From assembly GCA_965248775.1 (NCBI GenBank), contig OZ252150.1, forward strand, positions 5,766,001 to 5,830,000: a stretch of 64,000 bases of DNA, written 5' to 3'. Shown one piece after another: positions 27,104 to 36,743 of the stretch (position 1 is the stretch's first letter; every line of letters starts with the position of its first letter). Made by a program: the position numbers and the translations under genes. This DNA is from JBHHUI01 sp965248775. GTDB taxonomy: Bacteria > Chloroflexota > Anaerolineae > Anaerolineales > JBHHUI01. A model generated the notes under the pieces. It had not been told where the DNA came from. It worked only from the letters and a program-made list of their open reading frames with translations, and searched no databases.

Positions 27104-28201
27104 TCACGGTGAGCTGGCGCAACGAAAACCAGCATCGTCGTCGGGGAAGGATGGATCGAGGCTGCTGCGAAGGGCGGCGCGCACGTAGTAGGATGCATCG
27201 CACCACGAGCCGCCGCGCACGACCTTGTTGCTCCCGCTTTCCGGCCCGCTCAGATTTGCATCCGGCGTGTTCCCGTAGTAATTCCCGTCGTACCAATCCG
27301 CCACCCACTCCCATACATTGCCTGCCATGTCATAGACGCCATACGGACAGGCGCCATCTGGATACGATCCAATAGGTTTGGTGTCATCTTCGTTTTGAGC
27401 AAAGTTCAAGAACGACTCGGATGGGCTTTCATTGCCCCAGGGATATGTGCGCCCATCATCCCCGCGCGCCGCTCCCACTCCGCCTCCGTCGGCAAGCGGT
27501 CGCCGCGCAAGGTGCAATAAAACTGCGCCCCATACCAGCTCACCACCCCCACAGGGTGGTCGCCATAGCCGCTCTCTGTTTGCCAGCTTCCACCGCTCTC
27601 GTGGATGCGCACGGACGATGGTGCGTAAATCTTCATCCCGTGTGCGACTGAATACCCTCTTGCGGCGGTAATGAGCAAACATTCCTTCACGGTCGGCGAA
27701 GACGCTCCTTCGTCGGACGGTGGTGCGGAGCATTGGATGGCGGTAAACCAGACGCAGCTTCTTTATGAGTCCAAAACCGGTTGCCGTCCATCGAGGCAGC
27801 AGAGTCGGATCAAGAAGAATGAGGCCCCGACTCTGCTCCGGTCGTTCGAGGGCGGACAGAAGCGTGGCTACTGCACCCATTGAATGCCCCATTCCGACGA
27901 TATTTTGTAGGCCATGAGTTACAAAATAGGAGAACAAATCGCTGACCATCCACGACCAATCAGGTAAGTCGCCTCTGGCAGGTTCCGGCTGCCTGAGCGG
28001 GCGCGCATGCATTGCTCTCACGCGGTAGTGTTCGCTCAGTCCGGTGAGCAGCAGCTGATACGCTAGCGGAGGGTAACCGTTCGCATGTGCAAAATGGAAG
28101 TGGCGGCCCTCCCCACCGAAGTCGTCGTAAGGAATTAGCATTTGATTCTCAATTGATTGGTCGGGAATTATGACGCGAAATTGTTTTACACTCAAGCCCA
28201 T
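27104..28201 (-). pseudogene. Chimeric remnant: alpha/beta-hydrolase N-terminus joined to a formylglycine-generating-enzyme-like C-terminus
   Basis: Residues 1-190 or so match an alpha/beta-hydrolase (HFAHANGYPPLAYQLLLTGL oxyanion segment; GMGHSMGAVA nucleophile elbow with Ser; LILLDPTLLP). From about 27410 to the stop the protein is an FGE-sulfatase/SUMF1-like domain (RTYPWGNESPSESFLNFAQ, YDMAGNVWEWVADWYDG, KVVRGGSWCDASYYVRAALR). The piece that belongs before it (HPVGVVSWYGAQFYC…RLPTEAEWERRAG) is in another frame at 27406-27690. So two unrelated genes were fused by recombination, with at least one shift, and neither catalytic unit is whole. The hydrolase part lacks its cap end and catalytic His. 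Confidence 0.7.
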
Positions 28202-28216
28202 TCCGAAGTGCTACGC

Positions 28217-29213
28217 ATGAACCCAATTCGGCCATTATTCCGCGCAGACCACGTAGGCAGTTTGCTGCGCCCGGCAGCACTGCGCCAGGCCCACCGGCAA
28301 TTTACAAAAGGCGAGATTTCTGCAGATGCATTCCGCATTGTGCAAGATACTGCCATCCGTCACGCAATTAGGCTCCAAGAGGATGCCGGATTGCAATCCG
28401 TGACCGACGGCGAGTTCCGGCGCGTGTCCTATTGGGCACATTTCGTTGAAGCGGTGGAAGGGCTTACGATTAAAACGGCCGCGTATCATTTCATGGATGA
28501 CGCAGGCACGCAACAGGAGTTCCTTGCACCGCATGTGTCGGGTCGCGTTCACCGGCCCCGTAGCATTTGCGGTGCTGAACTCGCGTTCCTGCAATCAAAC
28601 ACCAATGCCACTCCCAAGATCACCCTGCCCTCGCCTCCTACCATGCACTTCTGGCGTGGCCGAGAGGCTATCGACGAGGGAGTCTATGCTGACCGCGATG
28701 AGTTCTTCCAGGAGCTGGCGCAGGTCTATCGTGAAGAGATCGCCGATCTGGCCACGCGGGGCGCGCGTTACTTGCAGATCGATGATGTACCCCTGGCAAT
28801 GCTCTGCGATGCCGGTGTGCGGAGGGCGTTACGCAATGACGGGGATGATCCCGAGACACTCATCGATGCGTACATTGGATTGATCAATGCTGCATTGGAG
28901 GATCGCCCAGCCGGGATGAGCATTGCAATGCACATTTGCCGCGGCAATTTCAAAGGGCGTTGGCTTTCGTCGGGCGGATACGACCACATCGCCGCGCGGG
29001 CTTTCCGCCAGATAAATGTTGACACATTCTTCCTCGAATACGACACGCCGCGCTCCGGCGACTTTGCACCCTTGCAGTATGTCTCAGAATACAAGTCCGT
29101 CGTGCTCGGACTGGTCAGTTCAAAAACGCCCGAACTCGAAGCGCCCAACGATCTTCATCGCAGAATAGAAGCAGCCAGTCAATTTCTGCCGCTGGACAGG
29201 TTGGGTATTAGCC
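28217..29213 (+). pseudogene. metE-like cobalamin-independent methionine synthase family, 5' part (split gene)
   Basis: Start ATG 28217 (MNPIRPLFRADHVGSLLRP), preferred to 28157 because the family begins with this motif. UROD/MetE C-terminal-type barrel of about 370 residues: HVGSLLRP, VTDGEFRR, LQIDDVPLA, and MHICRGNFKG holding the zinc ligands His and Cys. The gene is cut after GIS at 29213 by an IS4-type end. Its missing tail (PQCGFASTVGGNP…), which holds the third zinc ligand Cys, lies 12.9 kb away at 42107-42216. Joined at the 8-bp duplication TATTAGCC, the two parts read through in frame to 368 residues. The split copy cannot be functional. Confidence 0.88.
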
Positions 29214-30692
29214 CCAATACTTTTCAAATAAGGGCGAGCGCATTGTGAAAAGGCTGTTTCGGTTGCGACCAGTGATAATGCTCAAGGCGTTTCAGCCGGA
29301 ACTTGGACATTTTTCGTTTGACGACGCGCGGGTTCGAACGGGCACGGCGGGGCGGCAACCGTACGCTTGCGATATCGTTGAGTAACCGCTGATAAAGATG
29401 ACCGAGTTGGTCGACGGCAGTTTGTTGGAATTCAGCCACAGTATCGCGCACCATTTCGAGGGCGTGCACAAAGCTTAGGCGGTCGGGGTCGATGTCGGCA
29501 TGTTGGGCGGCGGCATGCATGAGGAAACGGATGACGAAATGAGCCAGCAACAATCCGTAAAGTTCTTGAATGACGCCTACCGGTTTGAGACTGCGCAAGG
29601 GCCGCCCAGCTAGACGTTGATGGGTGTCGACTTCATCAATGACGATTTCCCAGCGTTCATGATAAGCGCACGCCAGTTCGAGGGCCGGATAACGCGCCGG
29701 GTCGAGCAACGTCGTGACGAGTCGATGGGTTTCGTGAAAGCCGGGCAGGGCTGGGTCAGTGATGGTGTACTCAATGATGCGCACCAACAGGCGCTCCCCA
29801 TTCCGGCGGCGGCGATAGTCGGAAGGGCGCAAGAAGGCGGTGTAAGAACCATCTGGTAAAGGGCAACGGTCTTGGAGCTTGACGTGGCTGGGCAAACGGC
29901 TCAACACGAGCCCGCCACGCTCCCAAACGCCGCGCAACATGTCATAATCATGAAATCCACGGTCCCACATCACCAACATCCCGCGTTCGACCGAGCGCAA
30001 GAGGCGGAATCCGCCCACGCGCTCGCTGGTATGGATGGGCCAGAAACCGGCATCCACAATCGCGTGTGTACCACATTCGACCAGGTACACTCCCTGCACC
30101 TGCGGAAATGCGCTCGCGCCGCGCTGACTGGCGTGGCGACCAAAGGCAGTCACGTTGGCCGGAGTATCCGGCACGTCTTCAACCGTGCCGTCGATTGCCA
30201 TCAGACGCAAACCATACAGAAAAGCACCGATGGTTTCCGTCGTGGCCATGGGCTGACAGACGCGACCAAACAGACGCACCAGCGGCCGCGCCCCCAACTG
30301 GTAACGCCGGTAACACACGGCGCTGTCTCGCGGCACGCCGTACTCTGGGTCGGGCCAAATGTAGCGCAAGCCCTGCGCCAGTTTACGCAAGACACTTCCC
30401 AGTGACGACCGCGTGTAGATGTTCATCATGATCACGACAAATACCGTTAGCACGAGATTCAATTTGCGCTCGCGCTCTGTGCGTAAACCTTCGGCAGCCA
30501 GCACGGCTTCGACCTCCGCGCGCGGCACGACCTCGTTCAAGCTGGCGAACGTCAACTCCTGGCTGAACTTGCTCACGCATTCGATTTCACGTAATCTGTA
30601 TCCCATCAGGTGGCCCCTTGGCATCGTGCGGATTTGGATATCTCGCAAGTATGCCACCGGTGCCACCTGATCGCTTATTTGAAAGGTATTGG
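29214..30692 (-). mobile_element. IS4-family element, copy 1 (diverged, 1,479 bp)
   Basis: Ends CCAATACTTTTCAAATAAGG and CTTATTTGAAAGGTATTGG. The product is clearly diverged from the other three copies, which are almost identical to each other. Left flank TATTAGCC, right flank TACTAGTT: unlike flanks, so this copy did not arrive alone at its present place. Confidence 0.88.
29224..30624 (-). pseudogene. IS4-family transposase, catalytic Glu deleted
   Basis: The start at 30624 (MPRGHLMGYRLRE) matches the other copies; the longer open frame begins outside the IS. The DDE transposase is recognisable throughout, but the Y-x2-R-x3-E signature YHERWEIELVIDE of the sister copies reads YHERWEIVIDE here. 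Six bases (GAATTG) are missing, which removes the predicted third catalytic acid. The rest of the frame is open. Predicted inactive, although its ends could still be used by other copies. Confidence 0.8.
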
Positions 30693-30700
30693 TACTAGTT

Positions 30701-32185
30701 CCAATACCTTTCAAATAAGGGCCAAAGCTTGCCGGAAAGGTTGTCGGGGTTGGGGCCAGTGATAATGCTCCGGCTGTTTCAGGCGGAACTTTGACATCTT
30801 GCGTTTGACTACACGCGGGTTTGAACGGGCACGGCGGAGAGGCAGACGAACGTCAGCGATGTCATGCAACAAGCGGTCATAGAGTTGGCCGAGTTGGTCA
30901 ACGGCCGTCTTTTGAAACTCGGCGAGCGTGTCGCGCACGAGTTCGAGTGCATGCACAAAGCTGAGTTGGTCGGGATCGAGACCGGTGCGTTGGGCAGCCG
31001 CATGCATCAGGAAGCGGATGATGAAGTGTGCGATGAGCAGGCCATACAGTTCCTGAATGACCCCGACCGGCTTGAGACTGCGCAGCGGGCGTCCGGCCAG
31101 ACGTTGATGGGTGTCGACTTCATCGATGACCAATTCGATTTCCCAGCGTTCGTGATAAGCTCGCGCGAGTTCCAGGGCTGGGAAGGCTTCGGGGTTCAGC
31201 AAGGTGGTAACCAAGCGGTGCACTTCACCGTAACCGGGGAGTGCCGGGTCACTTATGGTGTATTCGACGATGCGCACCAGGAGGCGCTCGCCCCGCTTGC
31301 GGCACTGGTAGTCGGAGGGGGTCAGGTAGGCGGTGTAGGAGCCATCTGGCAATGGACAGCGGTTTTTAGGCTTGACATGGGCTGGAAATCGGCTCAAAAT
31401 GTGTCCCCCGCGCTCCAAAACCATGCGCAGCATGTCATAATCATGAAACCCACGGTCCCACATCACCAACATGCCCATCTCGACCGAGCGCAACAGGCGA
31501 AAACCACCCATGCGCTCGCTGGTGTGGCAAGGCCAGAAGCCCGCATCGACAATCGTATGCGTGCCGCACTCGACCAGATACACCCCTTGCACCTGCGGAA
31601 AAGCGCTCTGGCCGCGCGGGCTGTGGTGCCGTCCAAAAGCCGCCGCATTCTCCGGCGTGTCAGCCACATCTTCAACCGTGCCATCGATGGCCATCAGGCG
31701 CAATCCAAAGAGGAACGCGCCAGCTGTCTCCGTCGTAGCTATCGGTCGACATACATGCCGAAACAAACGCACGACCGGTCGAGCACCCAGTTGATAGCGC
31801 CGATAGGTAATCGCACTGTCTTTCGGTACCGCGTATTCCGGATTGTTCCAGATGTACCGCAACCCCTGGGCGATCTTACGCATTACCCGCCCCAGAGAAG
31901 ATTGCGTGTAGATGTTCATTGTGATGATTAAAAACACTGTCACGACCAGATTCAATTTGCGCTCGCGTTGCGTTTTCAAGCCTTCTGCCTCCAACGCTGC
32001 TTCGACCACATCTGGCGGAATAACCCGGCTCAGGCTTGTAAATGTCAGTTCCCGGCAAAACTTGCTCTCGATGTCAACCTCGCGTAATCTGTATCCCATC
32101 AGGTGGCCCCCTGGCATCTTGCGAATTTGTATATCTCACAAGTATGCCTCGGGTGCCACCTGTTTGCTTATTTGAAAGGTATTGG
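30701..32185 (-). mobile_element. IS4-family element, copy 2 (1,485 bp)
   Basis: Ends CCAATACCTTTCAAATAAGG and CTTATTTGAAAGGTATTGG. Target duplication TACTAGTT: the left copy is at 30693-30700, and the right copy is split by the later IS630 (TACTA at 32186-32190, GTT at 33611-33613). It inserted within 8 bp of the end of copy 1. Confidence 0.92.
30711..32117 (-). CDS. IS4-family transposase (copy 2)
   Basis: 468 residues, intact. An IS4 N-terminal domain (ESKFCRELTFTSLSRVIP…) is followed by the DDE core: LMAIDGTVEDVADTPEN (first Asp), VMWDRGFHDYDML (second Asp) and YHERWEIELVIDEVDTHQRL (Y-x2-R-x3-E). The stop codon lies in the terminal repeat. It differs from copies 3 and 4 by only a few residues. 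The long opposite-strand frame is a shadow. Confidence 0.92.
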   Translation of the reverse strand: MPGGHLMGYRLREVDIESKFCRELTFTSLSRVIPPDVVEAALEAEGLKTQRERKLNLVVTVFLIITMNIYTQSSLGRVMRKIAQGLRYIWNNPEYAVPKDSAITYRRYQLGARPVVRLFRHVCRPIATTETAGAFLFGLRLMAIDGTVEDVADTPENAAAFGRHHSPRGQSAFPQVQGVYLVECGTHTIVDAGFWPCHTSERMGGFRLLRSVEMGMLVMWDRGFHDYDMLRMVLERGGHILSRFPAHVKPKNRCPLPDGSYTAYLTPSDYQCRKRGERLLVRIVEYTISDPALPGYGEVHRLVTTLLNPEAFPALELARAYHERWEIELVIDEVDTHQRLAGRPLRSLKPVGVIQELYGLLIAHFIIRFLMHAAAQRTGLDPDQLSFVHALELVRDTLAEFQKTAVDQLGQLYDRLLHDIADVRLPLRRARSNPRVVKRKMSKFRLKQPEHYHWPQPRQPFRQALALI

Positions 32186-32187
32186 TA

Positions 32188-33527
32188 CTAGTGGGTCACT
32201 TGGCATGCTGATTGCCATTGTTGGATCAGCGTTGAGCGGCGGCGGATCGGATGCCGAGTGTACGCGCCGGAACCACCGAGCATGTGCCGCCGCTGCCGAC
32301 TGCGTTGGCGACGTGCCTTACGTTTGCCGCCCCATTCAAACGGAGTGGGGTTCTGGTTCCAACCCTGCGCGACGCCTTGTAACAAGGCAATGATTTGATC
32401 AGGTGTTTGCGGATACTGGCCGGACAGGCCACGCCGAACGAGAATTCGCTGCATCGATTCAGCCATGTTCAACCACGAGCCGCCCAACGGTGTATACAGC
32501 GGCATAATGCCGTGTTCGAACAACCACAGAACCATCTCCGGAGTGTAATGGCCTTTGAGGTTATCCCAGATGAGTAGCATGCGCAGAGCTGGAAGTTCTT
32601 GCGACAAGGTGATGGGCAACGATAATCCGGCTTGCCAGCTTTCCCATAGCAGGCGATTGGCTTCAACGTCGAGTTGGGGTTTGGCCGGCAATGCCTGCAG
32701 GATAGCCAACAGTTCGTCCTTGAGCCATGGATGCAAAATAGCATTGGTAGTACGCGTGACGCCTTTCACGCGCACTTGTCCAGAAGCCGGGTGAAATAGT
32801 GTTAGCAATTTTGCCGTTCCGTCGCGGATGTACTCGTGCGGCTGTTTGGCCGGCTGCGCCTCGGGCTGCCAGCTGCCCCCCACATATGGCTTGGTCTGAT
32901 AAGGTCCGGCTTCATCTTGGGTCCAGACGGCCAGGCCGAGCGTTTCGCCAGTATGGTAGGCGCTTTCGATCAAGTTTTTTTCGCCTCGGTATCTGGGTCG
33001 GTCACAATAACAGTGCCGCCCTTTCGCTTGCGTGTTGCTTGGCCGGTTTCGCACCAGCTGCGCGACTGCTGCCAGCTGTAGCCGGCTTCCTGCAACACCG
33101 TCCAGATGGTATAGGTGCTCACCTCGGGCAAGCCATCCGGCATCGAGCGCAACCGTTGCTGCAAAGTTTGCAGCGACCACGTCGCCGTCCCGTCTGTCTC
33201 CGGAATGGGTGGTCGGCGCACTTCCTGCAGAATGCGCTCGCGCTCTTCTGCCCCGTACGTCACCTGAGGTCCTCCCCCATGCTTTGGCTCGAGGGCCGCC
33301 AAGCCTTCCCGGTTGAAACGGCTGACCAACTGCGAGACCGCGTCACCGGACTTCCGACCCGACAAGCGCGCGGCCTCGGTGTAATTGTTCCCATCCGCCA
33401 CGAACAGAATCTGTCGGGCGCGAACGACATGACTAGCAGGCTCCGTCTGCGAATGGCCAATACGTTCCAGCCATTCCCGCTCTTCCTTCGTCAGTTCACG
33501 AAGCGGGTCTTTCTTGCGACGGCTCAT
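32188..33527 (-). CDS. IS630-family transposase made from two frames, probable -1 frameshift
   Basis: OrfA (33527-32970) carries the helix-turn-helix part MSRRKKDPLRELTKEEREWL…YTEAARLSGRKSGDAVSQLV. OrfB (open to 32188) carries the DDE part AVWTQDEAGPYQ, LLIWDNLKGHYT and PLGGSWLNMAESM. At the overlap the message reads GCG AAA AAA ACT TGA. A -1 slip on the run of seven A gives …EAKKNLIESAYHTGETLGLAVW…, which restores one protein of about 440 residues. A_AAA_AAC-like slippery runs are known to make fused transposases in this family. Confidence 0.85.
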
Positions 33528-33608
33528 TTCATCACCTATGTGATCAAGGATGCAGCCAATTCTAAAGCCCGATTCATTTTATGGCGATGTCCGTGCCAAG
33601 TGACCCAC
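32191..33608 (-). mobile_element. IS630-family element (1,418 bp)
   Basis: Ends GTGGGTCACTTGGCA and TGCCAAGTGACCCAC, with TA on both sides (32189-32190 and 33609-33610), the hallmark target of IS630/Tc1. It sits inside the right target duplication of IS4 copy 2 and is therefore younger than it. Confidence 0.93.
32972..32982 (-). promoter_or_regulatory. A7 slippery sequence for -1 ribosomal frameshifting
   Basis: Seven consecutive A on the minus strand (T run at 32975-32981), three bases before the OrfA stop codon and in the right phase to shift into OrfB. Whether a stimulatory stem follows was not worked out. Confidence 0.6.
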
Positions 33609-36545
33609 TAGTTCTGATCCCAAACCTACTAAAGCGGCATGGCCATCCAGGCTGAAGGCTACATCCCGCACCACTTTTTCAAATCCTTCAAAGCGGCGAA
33701 TGACCTCCCCGGTCTCGATATTCCACAGCAGCATGGTTCTATCGGCTGAGCCAGAAAGTGCCCTCTGGCCATCCGGGCTGAAGTCGACGCTCCACACGCG
33801 ACCGGCATGTCCCTGCAGGCGGCGGATCTGTTGGCCGGTCTCGATATCCCACAGAATCAGAGTAGCATCTCGCAGACCGGTAAGTGCGGTCTGGCCGTCC
33901 GGGCTGAAGGCCACGCTCTCGACCCCGGCTGGCGCTTCGAAACGCCAGAGAATCTCCTGGGTCGTGATATCCCACAGAACCAAGGAGGTGTCGCTGGGGA
34001 CCGTGCTGCCTCCCAGATTACTGACACTAGCGAGGGTACCGCCGTAAAGCGCTGTGCGGCCATCCGGGCTGAAAGCGACACTGTGGACAGCCTCGAAATC
34101 GCCTGCGAGATGGTTCCGCTCGCGGGCGTACGCGGCCTGGTATAACACACTTTGCACTTCGAGCGGCGGGTCATCGATGCGGTTGGCTTCCACGGCAAGC
34201 CCCAGCGCCAGGACCGGAAGGTTATCGGTCAGCGCTAGTTGTGCTGCGGCAGCCAGCGCCAGGCTATGTGCCTCAACAGCACGGCGTTCAGCTACCGCGC
34301 TCTGTGACGCAGCAATGCGGCTCTGGTTGAAGGCAAAGAGCGTCAAGATGATGGCGACGATGAAGCCCGCCGCCAGCCCAAGTGTAATTCGCCGCCGCCG
34401 CCGTTCTCGCTCCATTCTCCGCCGCTCTCGCAGAGTGACGCTGGCATGGATTAGCCCCTTGTCGGACTGGCTCAGTTCGCTCTCCCGTTCGGCCAGCCAG
34501 CCCTGCGCTTCGGCCAGCGGCGCTCCGCGCAACAAGGCGCCCTCGTCTCGCTTGCTGGCCTCCCACTGCCCCAGCGCCGCCCGCAAGCGCTCTTGCCAGC
34601 TGCGGAAGGCGCGGTCGGCGCTCATCCACGTTCGTAAGCGCTCCCAACCCCGGATCAGGGCCTCGTGCACCACCTCCACCGTCTCCTGCTCGGACGCGTC
34701 GCTACCGGTCACTACCAGCCGCGCGTCGGCCATCCGTTGCACCAACCCCCAATTCTCCTCGCCAAGTTCGGCGCGCGTCGCCAACCGGCGCGTATCCTCC
34801 GTGCCCTCGCCCGGCCGCACCATCTGTATAAATACGTGCCGGGCGCGTTCCCGCGCGCCCGGGTCCAGTTGCGCATAGAACTCCTCCGCGTAGCGAGCCA
34901 GGCCTCCCTCCACCCGACCTATGGCTTCGTAGGCCGCGTGGTTGAGCTGTCCGTCTGTCTGTCGATCCCACAGAGTCGTCAAGGCGAACTCCAGCAAAGG
35001 CAGGTTGCCTGGCGCAGCGCCCAAATCGTCAAGGAAGCGCTCTACTAGCCCGGCTTCGAACGTCACCCCCTGCAGCTGCGCCGGCTTTTCGATGGCCCGC
35101 GCCAGTTCCGCGCGCGTCATCGGTCCCAGCATTAGGTAAGCATCCTGCAAGGCATCCGCGAAGGGACGATACGCCAGGGCCGGCCCCAGAAAGTCGGCGC
35201 GCAAGGTGAGTACGAACGTGAAGCCCGCTTCAGACTGGGAGCGCACGATGGCGCTGGCCTGCAACAAGCACTCCAGAAAGCGGTTGCGCAACGCCGGCTC
35301 GGGACACAGCGTGTAGAGCTCTTCAAACTGGTCACCCACGAGCAGCAGCCGCTCGGCGCCCGAGTGTTTCTGCAGGATGCGCGTGACAACATCCGCGAGC
35401 GGCAAGGCCTCGTCCCCCAGGACCTCGGCCAGCTTGCGTGTCTCGAGCAACCGGTCCGTCTCGCTCATCTCGGGCTCGAGCATCGGCACCAGAGCCGCCG
35501 CCAGCGCCCGGAAGGGCTCGCTCCCCGGCCGGAACGTTGCGCTCAGCAAGTGCTCCTGCTCGCCGAGCTGTGGCAGCAACCCGGCATGCACCACCGAAGA
35601 CTTCCCGCTACCTGACGGGCCGATCACCGCGACCATCGCTCGCGCTGCAGCCGCTGCAACCAGCCGCTGCGTGAAGCTCTCCTGACCGAAGAAGAACGGC
35701 GCGTCGCTTTCTCGGAACGCGGACAGGCCCAGGTAGGGACAAGCGGGAATGGGCGCTGGCGTTGGGAGCGCGGCCTCGAGCGCTCGTCCGGCTTTGATGG
35801 CCTCGTAAAAGGCGTTGGTCTCCTGCGCCGGCTGGATGCCCAATTCTTCCGCAAGCAACCGCAAGCATTCCTGGTACTGGCGCAGGGCTTCGGCTTGCTG
35901 CCCGTCCCGCGCGTAGCGTTGCATCAATTGCCGATGGGCGCTTTCGCGCAAGCCATCGATCTCTAGCTGCCGGCGAGCATAGCCTTCCGCGGCCTCGAAC
36001 GCCCGCCGCTCGAGGGCACGTGCCGTGAGTGTGTCCAGCGCCGCCAGCATCTGGCGCTGGAAGGCGGCGCGGCGCGCGGCCGCCCAGGCCTCAAAGCTAG
36101 CGGCATCCGGTAGATAAAAATCGGCCAGAAAATCACCGCGGTACAGAGCGACTGCCTGCGGCCACTGCTCGCGGGACACGTCGAGGAGCCGGCCGAACTC
36201 GGCCACGTCCAGTGTGATGGGATAAGCGGGGTTGAGTTGAATGGACTGGCGGTCGCTCAGCAGGAAGGGCACGGGCTCGCCGCCGTCGGCTGCCGGCATT
36301 TCCGGCACGCCTTTGCGCAGATGGTAGAGCGTCTGGCGCAGATTGACCTGGGCGGATTTCTGCGGCAGGCCCGGCCAGAGTAACTCCATGAGCGCCTCGC
36401 GGCGATGCTGGTTGGCAGCCGAGACGTTTTCGGTGGCGAGGTAGATGAGCAGCGCCTGCACGCGATTGGTGCGGAATTTGTTCAGGGGGCGGTCGCCCAC
36501 GGCAGCGCCGAAGGGTCCCAGCAAGGAGAGAGATAAACCAGACAT
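33579..36545 (-). CDS. SARP-STAND-WD40 regulator, beta-propeller truncated by IS
   Basis: 988 residues. DNA-binding domain (about 5-85; RVQALLIYLATEN, VNLRQTLYHLRKG), BTAD domain (about 100-250), then a STAND-type NTPase with CPYLGLSAFRE…FFFGQE, Walker A IGPSGSGKSSVV (about 305) and LLLVGDQFEELYTL (Walker B). A helical region and one predicted membrane helix (ITLGLAAGFIVAIILTLFAF, about 730) follow. From about 815 there are WD40 repeats, each with VAFSPDGxxAL…LxLWDIxTG. Only four are present, and the last is cut at GLGSELV by the IS4/IS630 junction; the final GHLARTSP is IS sequence. A propeller normally needs about seven blades, so the sensor end is incomplete. The upstream 36546-36723 is probably its promoter region. 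Confidence 0.85.
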   Translation of the reverse strand: MSGLSLSLLGPFGAAVGDRPLNKFRTNRVQALLIYLATENVSAANQHRREALMELLWPGLPQKSAQVNLRQTLYHLRKGVPEMPAADGGEPVPFLLSDRQSIQLNPAYPITLDVAEFGRLLDVSREQWPQAVALYRGDFLADFYLPDAASFEAWAAARRAAFQRQMLAALDTLTARALERRAFEAAEGYARRQLEIDGLRESAHRQLMQRYARDGQQAEALRQYQECLRLLAEELGIQPAQETNAFYEAIKAGRALEAALPTPAPIPACPYLGLSAFRESDAPFFFGQESFTQRLVAAAAARAMVAVIGPSGSGKSSVVHAGLLPQLGEQEHLLSATFRPGSEPFRALAAALVPMLEPEMSETDRLLETRKLAEVLGDEALPLADVVTRILQKHSGAERLLLVGDQFEELYTLCPEPALRNRFLECLLQASAIVRSQSEAGFTFVLTLRADFLGPALAYRPFADALQDAYLMLGPMTRAELARAIEKPAQLQGVTFEAGLVERFLDDLGAAPGNLPLLEFALTTLWDRQTDGQLNHAAYEAIGRVEGGLARYAEEFYAQLDPGARERARHVFIQMVRPGEGTEDTRRLATRAELGEENWGLVQRMADARLVVTGSDASEQETVEVVHEALIRGWERLRTWMSADRAFRSWQERLRAALGQWEASKRDEGALLRGAPLAEAQGWLAERESELSQSDKGLIHASVTLRERRRMERERRRRRITLGLAAGFIVAIILTLFAFNQSRIAASQSAVAERRAVEAHSLALAAAAQLALTDNLPVLALGLAVEANRIDDPPLEVQSVLYQAAYARERNHLAGDFEAVHSVAFSPDGRTALYGGTLASVSNLGGSTVPSDTSLVLWDITTQEILWRFEAPAGVESVAFSPDGQTALTGLRDATLILWDIETGQQIRRLQGHAGRVWSVDFSPDGQRALSGSADRTMLLWNIETGEVIRRFEGFEKVVRDVAFSLDGHAALVGLGSELVGHLARTSP

Positions 36546-36743
36546 TTTAGGGGCCAGAGATTTGATAACGATTTGTTAACGGGAGTCGACGCTCTGTTGA
36601 TGCAGAAGTCACTCTGTGCTTACGGCTAATTGCAAGACTGAACCCATTGAACCGGAAGCGCCAAGCTCATTAGCAGCAAGGCGCACGAGACCCGCGGAGA
36701 TGGGAAATGAAGAAGCTACTCCTACTAACCAATGGTGCTAGTT

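Noticed and set aside
27042..27883. Several short plus and minus frames around the hydrolase/FGE remnant
   Set aside because: Shadows of the chimeric remnant, apart from the 27406-27690 frame, which is used as evidence for it.
30864..31931. 355-residue antisense frames in each IS4 copy (also 36997-38064 and 40868-41935)
   Set aside because: They mirror the transposase gene in all copies and are conserved only because the IS copies are identical.
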